Assembly: GCF_963583255.1 (NCBI RefSeq)
Contig: NC_084817.1
Location: 5,929,043-5,993,042 of the forward strand
DNA length: 64,000 bases
Reading direction: 5' to 3'
DNA from: Pyrus communis
Taxonomy: Eukaryota > Streptophyta > Magnoliopsida > Rosales > Rosaceae
Within the stretch, counting starts at the first letter, position 1. Every line of letters begins with the position of its first letter. The position numbers and the translations under genes are program-made. A model generated the notes under the pieces. It was not told the DNA's origin. It made no database searches and worked only from the letters and a program-made list of their open reading frames with translations. Below are positions 24,451 to 36,205 of the stretch, one piece after another.

Positions 24451-25817
24451 ATTATTTGGCATAAGAAGGGGCACGGGTGAGAGAGAGTGGAAGAGAGCAA
24501 GGAAGAGATGTAAAGCATCCAAAGAGATGGTGAGAGCATTTGGCTCTACCATGGGTAAGGGTGAGAGAAATCAAGAGAGCTAGAGTGAAAGATCTCTTGT
24601 GAAAGAACTCTTGGGGTAGAATGAGGCTCTTGGGAAAATTCTGTGAGTGGGTGTACAAGGGATATGGGATTGGGTTATGTCGATTTAACTCATGTGTAAC
24701 TTGTACTGTTTTTCTCATAGTGAAGAGCAATATCTCTCCGAGGACGTAGGCAGGTTTTTGCCGAACCTCGTAAATTTCTCGGTGTCTTTATTTCTTGTAT
24801 TTTATTTTGTTCAACTGTGTGTGATTTTGGTGAGGTTGTAATCTGAATCTCGGTTTCGCACTAACGAACGGGCCAAGGCACAACAATTGGTATCAGAGCA
24901 TCGTTGGGGGCTTTGGTTCGTTGGAGGTCCAGATTTGTTGTTCACCATGGAATTTTCAGTTGAGCAGTTTAAAGGGAGAGGCGGTTTTGCTCTTGGTAAA
25001 GGAGAGTAATGGAAGCCTGAAGAAATGGAAGCCGTGTTTAGGGATGCTTGGATCAACTACGAAAGTTGATGTTGAGGAAGAAGACAAAGGCCTCTTTCTT
25101 CTTACCTCACTTTCAAATTTGTACGAGAACCTTGTGAAACTTTACTGCAAGGAAAGAAATAGTAAGTTTGGAGCAGGTGCAAGCTTCTTTGGTGTGGAAT
25201 GATACACACAAGAGACCATGGATGATGGTGGGCACAAGACTGCTTAAGCTATTCAAGGTTGAAATCGTGGAAGAAAATTGGAAAGAGGATCTGAGAGAGA
25301 CAGCAGGTTCGGATCCGGTTCCGGAGGCAAGGGTCCACAGTGCTACGGGTGCAAGGCCGGGTTAGCAAGTTTGTGGTGGAAGACTTTGAGTATGCCCTTT
25401 AGGTACTCGAAGCAACACTTCTCCTGGTGATGTTTAGTCTCAAGTGTTGCAGGGGTTTTGCAGCAGGTGGAGCTATGAGATTCACAGGTGATGAGAAGGT
25501 CCTGAGGTAGGAGGAAGTATGAGAATTTTGTCTGGCTCGATGTGTTGTTGCTGGAAATAGGCGCGCTGACGAGTTTCGAGGTTGCAGACAATGAAGAGGA
25601 GGAAAACCTGCTGGAGGAGACGAGGATGTGTTGAGATCCTGTCTGAAGCTAAATGGTGATTTTTAGCTTGCAGCAGCTGCACATGCATTGGCAGTAACTG
25701 AATCGGAACAGGACCAACGAGGTTGATTCAGAGTGTGCATGCTGGTACGTAAGGCCAATGGACTTTGGTACAATTTGGCCAAGGTGGAGATTGTTGGATA
25801 ATGGCCAAATTAGTTCC

Positions 25818-25963
25818 TTGTTTTGTGGCTTTTTCAAAGCAATGTTTTGTGGCTTTTTCAAAGCCATGTTTTGTGGCTTTTTCAAAGCAATGTTTTGTGG
25901 CTTTTTCAAAGCAATGTTTTGTGGCTTTTTCAAAGCCATGTTTTGTGGCTTTTTCAAAGCCAT
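25818..25963 (+). repeat. 24-bp minisatellite in 3' LTR, 6 units
   Basis: Six units of the same 24-bp repeat, two more than in the 5' LTR of the same element. Confidence 0.92.
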
Positions 25964-27653
25964 AATTATTTGGCATAAGAAGGGGCACGGGTGAGAGAGA
26001 GTGGAAGAGAGCAAGGAAGAGATGTAAAGCATCCAAAGAGATGGTGAGAGCATTTGGCTCTACCATGGGTAAGGGTGAGAGAAATCAAGAGAGCTAGAGT
26101 GAAAGATCTCTTGTGAAAGAACTCTTGGGGTAGAGTGAGGCTCTTGGGAAAATTATGTGAGTGGGTGTACAAGGGATATGGGATTGGGTTATGTCGATTT
26201 AACTCATGTGTAACTTGTACTGTTTTTCTCATAGTGAAGAGCAATATCTCTCCGAGGACGTAGGCAGGTTTTTGCCGAACCTCGTAAATTTCTCGGTGTC
26301 TTTATTTCTTGTATTTTATTTTGTTCAACTGTGTGTGATTTTGGTGAGGTTGTAATCTGAATCTCGGTTCCGCACTAACGAACGGGCCAAGGCACAACAA
26401 GGACTTCCTGCGTCGCCTTCCAAGGCACTAGAGCAAAAAAGAGCATATCATGAAATAGAAAGAGTACACCAAAAAAATATGTGGTATGATTGTTGACAGT
26501 TGACACACATTATTTTTACTTGAGGTAGAAGAAATAGCTTATAAACTCTTCTGGTTAGTAGTGGCAATCTTCAGGAAGTTTTGTATTAATTTACAGGGTT
26601 CTCCACTTGCAGGGAGCAGTAAGGATTTTGGATTTTTGGGAGGAGCAATATCTGAGAACTCTTCTTCCAAGGATTTTGTGAAATCAAGATCCTGCTGTGC
26701 TTTGGTCTTCTTTTGTGTAACTGTTACTGGTTGTTCTGCAGGACGATCGTTCTTTGAAACCGAAAAAACAGATTGCGTGATGTGTTACCATACTATTGAA
26801 CCACAAGAGATACACATACACATATTAGTTGATGACATGATCACTGAACCTGACCTTAAATTTTTCAATGCTTCTAATGATCAGGACCTACCCATGCATT
26901 TTGTTTTGAAGTAAATCCAAGACTTAAGAACAAAAACCCATCAACTTCCTCAAGTCTCTCATCCATATCAAGCTCATGGTAGGCACCGGTGATAGATTAT
27001 ATGATGGAATGGACGACTAGGATAGTGCCATGTGTTTTTAGATTAGTGAAGTGGTGTTATAAGGTGTAAACTATAAATACCTGAGTGTAATTATCACAAT
27101 ATACAGTTAATCAAATATCAGTGCATTTTTCATAGATCTCTCTCTCTCTCTCTTACTTCTCTCTCATCTCTCAAGATTACTTAGAGTGTAAGATTGCTTG
27201 TAGAGTTGACATGGTATCATTGCCGACCATGGCCGCCGCCGTCGGTTGAAGATCCTTGTGCTTCCGCTACCTATGTTCTTTGGTTGTGACGTCGTCATTC
27301 CTGTTTGTTGGTGATTTCTGTCGGTGATTATGTTTCCTATTTGCAGTCGGTGGTTGAAACCCTAATCAATTTGGGGATTTTTTGTCAAAGTCGGTGCTTG
27401 CTGTGACTTGCTTTCGTCGCTCCACGTTTCGTTGATTGCGAGGTGTTTTCTTTCTTACATCTTGTCTATTCGCTGATTACTTACTTATAGCTGTTGATTC
27501 TCACAGTTATTGATTGAAGATTGCTCTTGGTTCTGCCTTGCGAGTATTTGTTGATTGTTGTTCTTGATTGACTTTCTTGATTGTGTCCGTTCACTATTGT
27601 ATTTCTTTGTTGATTCTTCGATTGCTTCGCACTCCAGCAATTTGATTTTTACA

Positions 27654-28589
27654 ATGGTGAATCCTACTTTGTTGGCGCTAACTCAATCACCGATTTCGTC
27701 CTTAATTCTGAGTGTGGAGAACACTGTAACTGTGAAATTAGATGACATCAATTATGTTACTTGGAATTTTCAAATGGACTTGTTGTTGGAAGGAAATGGA
27801 ATTATGGGTTTCATTGATGGTAGTATTCCATGTCCGGAGAAACTTGGTGAGACTGATTCTGAAGATGGGATTGTGGATCTGGTTCCGACAATTTCTGATG
27901 CATACAAAGCACGAAAAATTCATGGCAAGGCTTTCATGACTCTTCTTGCTGCAACCTTGTCTTCCTCTGTGTTATCCTGTATAATTGGCTGTCAAAGCAC
28001 TAAAGAGATGTGGATTAATTTGCGTCAGTGGTTTGCTAGTACCAATCGTACTAATATTGTTCAAATGAAGATTGATCTCCAGAATATTAAAAAAGGACCA
28101 AAAACCATTGATCAATACTTGCAGTGTATCAAAGATTTAAGGGATCAATTGGTTGCAATTGGTGTTACTATATCAGATGAGGATATTGTCATTGTTGCAT
28201 TGAGAGGACTTCCATCCGAATACAATACCATTAAGGTTGTTATAAGGGGCCGAGAGAATTTGGTATCTTTGACTGAATTGCGCTCTCAGTTGAAGGCTGA
28301 AGAGTCTACTCTGGATGAAGCTATCAAACAAGTTCCATTAATGACTGCAATGTTGGCATATGGTGGGTCTGGTTCGGTGTATGAATCAGGATCTTCTTCT
28401 GGATACTCTGTTATGCCTTCTTCTAGCTTTACTCAGTATCCAGTGCAGTCTATGCCATTTCTATCACCTATGCAGTCTATGCCTCTTATGCAAAATCTGT
28501 CACCCTTGCAACCTATGCAATCCATGCAAAATCTGCAAGCTTTTTCATATCCTCAGATGTTTCCAGCACTAGTTGCTTATGCTACTTAA
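27654..28589 (+). CDS. gag: Copia gag polyprotein, N-terminal part
   Basis: ATG at 27654 (MVNPTLLALTQSPISSLIL) gives about 311 residues: a gag capsid core (INYVTWNFQMDLLLEGNGI, MKIDLQNIKKGPKTIDQYLQ, then LVSLTELRSQLKAEES), followed by a Met/Ser/Gln-rich tail. It ends in a stop before the zinc knuckles. The knuckle region reads in another frame at about 28750-28860, with one cysteine changed to tyrosine (CQIYDRKGH) and a second knuckle (CQICNRVGHTAA). It would package element RNA if intact; here it is a truncated gag. Confidence 0.8.
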   Translation: MVNPTLLALTQSPISSLILSVENTVTVKLDDINYVTWNFQMDLLLEGNGIMGFIDGSIPCPEKLGETDSEDGIVDLVPTISDAYKARKIHGKAFMTLLAATLSSSVLSCIIGCQSTKEMWINLRQWFASTNRTNIVQMKIDLQNIKKGPKTIDQYLQCIKDLRDQLVAIGVTISDEDIVIVALRGLPSEYNTIKVVIRGRENLVSLTELRSQLKAEESTLDEAIKQVPLMTAMLAYGGSGSVYESGSSSGYSVMPSSSFTQYPVQSMPFLSPMQSMPLMQNLSPLQPMQSMQNLQAFSYPQMFPALVAYAT

Positions 28590-28932
28590 CATACCTCTGG
28601 TTCTTATTACAATTTTCAAGGCAATAATTACAAATTTAAAGGGAAAGGGAAGAAATTTTACTCTAATTCTCAGACTTTTCCCTAGTCACAGTTTGGGTCA
28701 GTTGGCTCTCATTTTGTGTACTCAACTCCTGTACAACAAAGTCCTGCTACTTCTGGCTCAAATATGTCAAATATATGATCGAAAGGGTCATTCTGCTTTA
28801 AACTGTTTTCAACGAGGTTGTCAAATCTGTAACAGGGTTGGCCATACTGCTGCCATTTTCTTTGATTGGAAAAATTTTTCTACTTAGTGTTCATCACAGT
28901 CTTATAACTATCCTCAATACTATCAGTTTTCT

Positions 28933-31900
28933 GTGATGCCATCTCAACCGTTTACTTGTCCACCAACCTATGCATCACATCCACACCAACCTAGCACTTC
29001 TTATCAGCATCCATCACCACTTGTTGCTCTGAATGCTAGGATTGTGGCTTCTCCTTCCGTACCTCAACAAGTGTTTTGGTTAGTCAATTTTGGTGCTACC
29101 AATCACATGACCTCTGATCTCTCAAATTTATAAGAGGCAGTTCCTTATCCATCCTCTGAGACTGTCACTGGTGCTGGTGGTGAAGGTTTAGTCATTGCAA
29201 ATATTGGCATTTCTTGTATTTCTACATCACAACATAAGTTTCAGCTTAAATCTGTGTTGCATGTGCCTCAGTTATCACAGCACTTATGTTCAATGTATTA
29301 GTTATGTCGAGATAACAAATATCGTTGTATTGTTGATGAATTTTCCATTTGTATACAGGACAAGGTCACAGGGCTAATCCTCTACAAAGGACTGAGTAAC
29401 AATGCTGTATATCCTTTTTTCGTTTTCAAACCCTCAAGGCTCATTTCTTCTCCAGCTTCCTTCCTTGCTGCTTTTCTTGGTTAGAAAGTCTCTTCGGAGT
29501 TGTGGCATTATAGATTAGGTCATCCAACTAATATTGTTGTGTCAACTGCTTTAAATAAATGTAATGTCTCTATACTAAGTACTTCACCATCCAAAATCTG
29601 TATTGCTTGTTTGCAAGGCAAGTTCACTAAACTGCCTTTTCCCAGTGTTGCTTCAAAATCTGTTGTTCCTTTTGAAGTCATTCACACCGATGATTGGGGT
29701 CCATCACTTAATATGTCTACAGAAGGATTTAAGTACTATGTATCCTTCATAGATGAATGTATGAGGTCCACTTGGATTTTTCCATTGATGAATAAAACAG
29801 CTGTTTTTCATACATTTGTTCAATTCTTGGCTTTCATATCCAATATGTTTGATGCCAAAGTTAAAATATTCTAGAGTGATGGGGGTGGGGAATACATCAA
29901 ACATCAATTTCAAATTTTTTAAAAGACAGGGGTATTGTCCATCAAAAGTCTTGTCCATATCCCCCTGAACAAAATGGGTTGGCTGAGAGAAAGAATAGAC
30001 ATATTATAGAAACTGCCATCACTCTTTTACAACAAGTTTCTCTTCCTTCTCAGTTTTGGTTCCATGCTTGTGCCATTGCAACTTTTCTTATTAATAGGAT
30101 GCCAACTGCTACATTGCACATGAACTCTCTATTTGAAGTTTTATACAAATTCCCACCTCCACTTCATTATCTCAGAGTGTTTGGGTGTGCTTGTTATCCA
30201 TCTATGAAACCATATAGATCCACTAAGTTGGAACCCAAAACTACTGAGTGCTTGTTTCTTGGGTATGCATCTCATTATAAAGGATACATATGCTATGATA
30301 TCCATACCCATAAACTTATTGTGTCAAGACGTGTAATGTTTGATGAACAAAAGTTTCCTGGTTTTTCTGTTCCATCTCAGTCCACTTCACCTACAACTAA
30401 ACAATCTTCTTTAGTTGGTCATCCTACCAAATTTACTCCCATTACTTCTATTCCAATTCCTTATCCTATTGTGGGTCCATTTTTCACTGCTCCTGGATCC
30501 CATGTTACTCAGTCCAGTCCTTCATCAACTCAACAATATGACCTTGTCTGTTCTTCATCAAAGGGTTCTAGCACTTGTGATTCAGTTGCTTTTGCAATGC
30601 GGGAGTCTTCGATTAATTCAGTGAGACATATTGAGGACAATCCAGATGTTACTACTTCTCAGGTTGCTGATCTTCAATTTGTGATACTTAACTGTCATCC
30701 AATGCAGACTAGGTCTAAGTCTGGCATTTACAAAAAGAAAGCTTATGTTGCTCAACAGTGCTATGATTCAGTGTCTCTCCAAGAACCATCTACTTTTCAA
30801 GCTGCTAAGTCTGTGCAATGGCAAGTTGCTATGAAGGAAGAAATGGATGCTCTTTTACAACAGCATACATGGACACTTGTTCCTTTACCTTCAAACAAAA
30901 ATTGTGTTGGATGTAAGTGGATTTATAAACTTAAGAAAAATTCAGATGGGTCTGTGACACGATATAAGGCTCGGTTGGTAGCCAAAGGTTTTTCTCAAGA
31001 AGCCGGTTTGGACTATTATGAGACCTTTAGTCCAGTTGTGAAACCTACTACAGTTTGGTTGATTTTAGCATTGGCTGCTTTTTTGGTTAGAAACTCAAGC
31101 AATTAGATGTCAAGAATGCTTTCTTGCATGGATTTCTTAATGAAGAGGTATATATGTCTTAGCCTCAGGGTTTTGTTGATCAAATGCATCCTGAGTATGT
31201 TTGCAAGCTCGAAAGGTCTTTGTATGGTCTCAAACAAGCTCCACGGGCTTGGAATGAGAGATTTTCCAAGTTTCTTCTTCGGTTAGGATTCAAGACATCC
31301 TATGCAGATCCATCCTTGTTTGTCAAGTCTACTGGTAACTCCATTGTTGTTCTTTTCCTTTATGTGGATGATATCATTTTAACCGGTGATAGTGATGAAG
31401 CTGTTCAATCTGTGATATCCCAGTTGACCAAAGAGTTTGATATGAAAGATCTTGGTCTTTTACATTTCTTTCTTGGGTTACAAATTGAATATCAGGCAGG
31501 AGGTCTTTTTGTTCATCAACATAAGTATGTGAAAGAGTTGTTCCAGAAGGCTCACATGGATGATTGCAAATCATGTCTTACACCCTGCCATCCTAATCAG
31601 AAGCTTTTGAATCATGGCAGTCCTTCTATTTCAGATCCTACAACTTACAGAACTCTTGTAGGTGCTTTGCAATACCTCACTTTTACTAGGCCCGATATAA
31701 CCTTCTCAGTGAACCAAGTTTGTCAATTATGCACCAACCTCTTGAATCACACTTCACTGCAGTCAAACGTATACTGAGATATCTTAAGGGTTATATGGAT
31801 TTAGGTTTATGTTGTACACCTGGTTCCCTTCATTTAAAAGCATACACTGATGCTGATTGGGCCGGTGATCCTAATGACCGAAGATCAACCACTGGTTTTT

Positions 31901-32322
31901 TGGTGTTTATTGGTTCAAATCCTATTTCTTGGAGTTCCAAGAAACAACATACTGTGAGCAGGTCTTCTACTGAAGCAGAGTATAGGGTTATGGCCACTAC
32001 TACTGCAGAAGTGGTATGGATTCAACAATTGCTTCACGATCTTCACTTGTCATAGTCTGATGTTCCCTTACTACATTGTGATAATATTTCTGCTATGGCA
32101 CTTGCTACTAATCCAATTTTTCATTCCAAATCAAAACACATTGAAATTGACTGTCACTTTGTACGTGAAAGAGTACAAGAAGGTACAATATTGTTGCAGT
32201 TTGTCAATTCCAGTGATCAGTATGCCGATATGTTTACCAAAGGGTTGTGTTCTCCGCAATTTCGTTTTAATTGTTCCAATCTCATGCTTGGTTGCTCCCA
32301 GCATGTGATTGAGGGAGGATGA
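28933..32322 (+). pseudogene. pol: Copia pol remnant: protease, integrase, RT, RNase H
   Basis: Protease motif WLVNFGATNHMTS (about 29080) has the catalytic Asp replaced by Asn. The integrase begins WHYRLGHP (29500) and runs to a TAG at 29872-29874, then resumes in another frame at [11 protein letters not shown] (29979). RT reads [20 protein letters not shown], shifts frame near 31100, has a TAG near 31158, then LYGLKQAPRAW and FLYVDDI. RNase H (AYTDADWAGDP, SSTEAEYRVMA) is in yet another frame with a stop at 32053-32055. At least three frameshifts rule out function. Confidence 0.9.
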
Positions 32323-34948
32323 TAGATTACATGATGGAATGGATGACTAGGATAGTGCCATGTGTTTTTAGATTAGTGAAGTGGTGTTATAACGTGTAAA
32401 CTATAAATACCTGAGTGTAATTATCACAATATACGGTTAATGAAATATCAGTGCATTTTTCATAGATCTCTCTCTCTAACTTCTCTCTCATCTCTCAAGA
32501 TTACTTAGAGTGTAAGATTGCTTGTAGAGTTGACACCGGGTTCATTATTCTCCAAAAGATTAAAATTATCAGGGATGAACTCGTTCTTCAATTATTCATA
32601 AAACTAAAAAGAAAAACCGATGGAACAAATATTTACGATTCAAACTTAATATGAATAGTATGTTTGAAAAACCTCATGATAACAAGGGAAATTTGAACTT
32701 TCACAGTTATGGTCCTCCTCCATGACGCTTGTTTGGTCATCATGATCATAATCCCAGTTCCGGCAATTCTCAGATACATCACAATCAAAATCAGCTTCAT
32801 TGTTATAGGCAGCATCAGCTTGCTCTGCTGATTCTTGATCACATGTATATATATCTGGTGGCCTTCTGTTATCCTCATCAAATCGATCAACTAAACTCCT
32901 GAGACTTGGTTAAATTGCATCTTTGATTTCACATGTTCAATACCATCTGTTCTACATATTCTATAAAAGATCAAGAAAAAGTTAATCTTAGTAAACCACA
33001 TCATTCTCATTTGGAAAAAAATGGGAAGATAAGATTTCGAAGAACTCAATAGAATACCGAAAACGCAACTCACAACCAGCAAAAGAAAGATCAATGGTAT
33101 CTGATTTATCAAGTTGATTATCAGATGCTATGCGCTTCCCTGGTACTTCCGAAAAGTCAAAGAGCACTCTGCATCCACCATATACTCCAAGATTATTCAT
33201 TAAAAGACCCTTGGCCCCACCTTCATCAAATTGTGCAGACGTCTGATGATAGAGGGGATCAACTGCAAATGCAACTGAAAATACAAACAAAATTGTATCA
33301 CAAACTTGGGCTCGCATCTCACAATATAAAACTAGTAATTAAGATAGCACAGGATGAGTGATCACCGTCAAACTTTTTTACATTTAGAGCCTCAAAAGAT
33401 GATTCCAGCATTGATAAGGGAGAGATCTGCATGTATGGATTTATGTCAGCATTTATTTATGTCAGCATTTAGTATACGGGGAGTTCAATAAATCACTGTA
33501 GTGAGTCAGAGAACAGTCAACCTTCTTCTGCGTCTCATTCTTGGAACTAGCCGCATCTTTTCCATTGCCAGCATTGGCATCCTCTACTCTGGTATCTAAA
33601 ATTATAACAGTATCAAGATACTAACAAGATCAATGGAGCACAAGTCCAATGTGAAAGAGATTACTATTACAATTTACAGATGAGCTGCTTAAATATAACC
33701 ATACCACATAATCATCATTCCAATAAACCATAAAAAAAATCACATTTCTTCTGCCAGGAAAGGTCATTGATTGTATGTTCTCTAATTCATTGTATAGGTT
33801 ATAAATGCAAAGGTTAATACAGCAAAACTATCGATTTTATCTACCTTGAAACGGTATAATGACTAATATGGCAAGAACGCAACTTTCACAAAATTTACTT
33901 TGTCCGCAGGTTAGAAAATTGTTCTGAATCAAGTACAGAACCACTTTTAAAATCAATATACTTCTTTTTGTCTTGCAAGTGAATACACTTCAGTAAAAAA
34001 CGAACGGGCAAAGTTATAGCCGATAGCAAACCCAACCTTGTTCGGATTCTTGGCCTACTCTATTCATCCCACCAAGGACCTTATATGCCTCGGAGTGTAC
34101 TGAATCCACCCTCATTGAGTAAATTTTGACTCCAGCTTCAAGAGTGCAGCTTGCCTGCACATATAGAGAACTGATACATATTTAAGCAAACATAGCATAT
34201 GCAATCGAATATGTGAACTTTCGGCCACTCACTTCAAAAGTGGTTGTACCAAAATCTTGGTCTTGATGGATTTCAAACCGAAAAATTATCCGAAACATCG
34301 TAGTATCAATAGGCGGAATTTACCTTTTGACAATTCGCCTCTGCATCCTTTTCCTCTTCAACGTTAATAATGTCCGTTAAATGGTCAATCAAATTCAGCT
34401 CCCATGTATTTTTCTGATTAATTTTCTGCGCACCCAACAGATCAAAATCGAACATTTAAGAAAAATTTCACAACATACATCAAAATCTAATACAGTAAAA
34501 ATGGCTCACTCGTTTGACAAGTAAAATAGGGTAAAGTACAAAAAAACTATCTCAATTATTGATGTTACGATACTTTCATACCTCATCTTTTAAAATTGAC
34601 AATGTCATACCTCATCTTACGAATTTGTGCCAATGTTATACCTTCCGTTAGCCTGCCGTTAATTTGTCAGTTAAATGCTGACGTGGTTTGATACAGACCC
34701 CATTTCTATTAAAAAATTAATAAAATATGAAAAAAACTAAAAAAAAAAAAAAAATCATTTAATATTTTAAAATATTAAAATAATAAAAAAAGTTAAAAAA
34801 AAAACAAAAAACAAAACCTTTCGTCCCTTCCACCCCCTCCCCCTTCTCTCTCTCCCCATCTTCATCTTCTTCCTTGCTTGATCTTCAACCAAAAAAAAAA
34901 AAAAAAAAATTTTTTGAAAACCCATCAAACCCCAACCAAACCACCCCC

Positions 34949-34949
<1 letters not shown>

Positions 34950-34983
<34 letters not shown>
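34950..34983 (+). repeat. Poly-C tract (34 C)
   Basis: An uninterrupted run of C inside the foldback MITE, followed by purine-rich sequence and, at 35170-35330, by several runs of 8-11 G on the same strand. Homopolymer length may be inexact. Confidence 0.9.
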
Positions 34984-34993
<10 letters not shown>

Positions 34994-35169
34994 ATCCCAA
35001 CCCCCTGCAACCTAGAAAGAAGAAGAAGGAGGAGGAAGAAGAAGAAGAAGAAAAAAGAAAAAAAAACTCAGATCCCGTTTGTTAGGTTGATTCCGCGGGG
35101 GGGTGGGTGTGAGGTTGGGTGCGAAGGGTGGAAGTGAGGGGAAGATGAACTGGGGATTTTTTTTTTGGG

Positions 35170-35330
35170 TTGCAGGTAGGGCTCTGGTGGGGGGGGGGGT
35201 GTGATGGGGGAGAAGAGAGAAGGACACGTGGGGGGTGGGGGGGGGGGGAAGGGCTCGGGTGGGGGAGAAGAGGGGGTGGGGGGGGGGATAGGGGAGAAGA
35301 GAGAATGACGTGGAGGGGAGGGGGGGAAGG
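35170..35330 (+). repeat. G-run cluster
   Basis: Repeated blocks of GGGGTGGGGGGGGG type inside the MITE. The pattern can form G-quadruplexes or pair with the upstream C run; no function is shown. Confidence 0.8.
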
Positions 35331-36205
35331 GATGAAGTTTTGTATTTTTTTTTCTTCTTCTTTTTTTTTGGGTTGCAGCAAGTAGATGGGGAAGAGAGGG
35401 AGGGGGAAAGGGACGAAAGGTTTTGTTTATTTTATTTTTTTACTTTTCTTTATTATTTTAATATTTAAAAAATATTAAATGATTTTTTTTTTAGTTTTTA
35501 ATAATATTTTATTAATTTTTTTAATTGAAAGTGGACCCTGAATCAAGCCACATCAGCATTTAACTGAGAAATTCATACCAAGCCAACGGAAGGTATAACG
35601 TTGGCACAAATTCGTAAGATGAGGTGTGACATTGTCAATTTTAAAAGATGAGATATGAAAGTGTCGTGACACCAATGGTTGAGGTAGTTTTTTGTACTTT
35701 ACCCAATAAAATACTAAAAAAATTGAAACTTTTTGTTAAAAAAAAATTAATTTCAAAACTTTCAATTACTTGAAAAATCTAAACTAACATTTTCACTAGC
35801 GAGTTTGATGCAATTCTGGAACAGCTCAAGGATCTACGCCTTTCCGAGGCCGTGATTGGGGTCTCCCTGCTATGGCAGCAGATTGAGCGCAATGGACTTC
35901 TTCGAATTGTGGTGGCGGATGCTGCGCGAGCTTGCACATGTTTGCGGTTGTCGTCGTTGGAGCTGACGAAGAAGAGGCTGGTTGGAGACTAGAGACGAGT
36001 GGCCATTGGGAGCCTTCGCTTCTGGGTTGCCGGATTAGGGCTTAGAGTGTCAGCCATTGTAATCGGGAAAATTGTATTGGGAAAGCTTATGAGGATGGAT
36101 ACTGATGGGATGAACAAGTTTCCCTCCATTTGATTTGTTTTTTTTTTTTAAGGAGAGGGTGGGGTTGGATGGGTTTGAAAGGGTACATGATGAAATGTCG
36201 ATTTA

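Larger units (their letters stand above)
24326..26399 (+). mobile_element. Non-autonomous LTR retrotransposon in CAP-H pseudogene
   Basis: LTRs at 24326-24885 (560 bp) and 25792-26399 (608 bp) begin TGTTGGATAATGGCC and end GGCCAAGGCACAACA. A 5-bp duplication AGGAC flanks the element (24321-24325, 26400-26404). TGGTATCAGAGC just after the 5' LTR is the primer-binding site. The 906-bp interior has a decayed gag-like start (MEFSVEQFKGRG..ALG) with stops and no pol. The length difference of the LTRs is exactly two 24-bp units of the array described next. Confidence 0.92.
26990..32535 (+). mobile_element. Degenerate full-length Ty1/copia retrotransposon in CAP-H exon 8
   Basis: LTRs at 26990-27211 (222 bp) and 32320-32535 (216 bp) begin TGATAGATTA(T/C)ATGATGG and end GTAGAGTTGACA. 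TGGTATCATTG follows the 5' LTR as a primer-binding site, and GAGGGAGGA precedes the 3' LTR as a polypurine tract. ACCGG precedes the element and (A)CCGG follows. Joining the flanks restores a continuous CAP-H exon. The LTRs differ mainly in a CT-repeat length. Gag, protease, integrase, RT and RNase H are present in the copia order but broken by stops and frameshifts. Confidence 0.93.
34529..35704. mobile_element. Mutator-type foldback MITE in CAP-H intron 1
   Basis: Inverted arms of about 170 bp: GGGTAAAGTACAAAAAAACT at the left end and its complement at the right end. Nine-base flanks AGTAAAATA (34520-34528) and AATAAAATA (35705-35713) match at 8 of 9, as expected for a Mutator-superfamily duplication. 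No transposase. The centre contains a 34-base C run and a long G-rich block. Confidence 0.85.
23660..36057 (-). pseudogene. CAP-H: Condensin CAP-H (condensin complex subunit 2) pseudogene
   Basis: Eleven exon segments follow plant condensin kleisin CAP-H in order: 35789-36057 (LELFQNCIKLASEN), 34324-34425 (KINQKNTWELNLIDHLTD), 34037-34154 (ASCTLEAGVKIYSMRVDSVH), 33522-33595, 33366-33426 (ISPLSMLESSFEALNVKKFD), 33076-33274 (AFAVDPLYHQTSAQFDEGGA), 32673-32960 (RFDEDNRRPPDIY), 32536-32553 joined to 26855-26989, about 26513-26745 (PPKNPKSLLLPAS), 24027-24166 (DESRQQCDDDGQFPYFDDES) and 23660-23769 (VNKIEVHYDKTSKEVDV). CAP-H closes the SMC2/SMC4 ring in mitotic condensin. This copy has three stops and a frameshift in exon 1, more stops later, a copia inside exon 8, and no C-terminal part. 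Splice sites are largely kept, so it was a genomic duplicate, not a retrocopy. Confidence 0.9.

Noticed and set aside
24921..25365. Host gene between the two LTRs
   Set aside because: It is a decayed gag-like interior with stops, directly after a primer-binding site.
25758..25994. Repetitive open frames on both strands over the 24-bp units
   Set aside because: The unit length is a multiple of three and free of stops in several frames; the frames lie in an LTR.
34767..35385. Poly-Gly and poly-Pro frames
   Set aside because: They are translations of C and G homopolymers in a MITE, not proteins.
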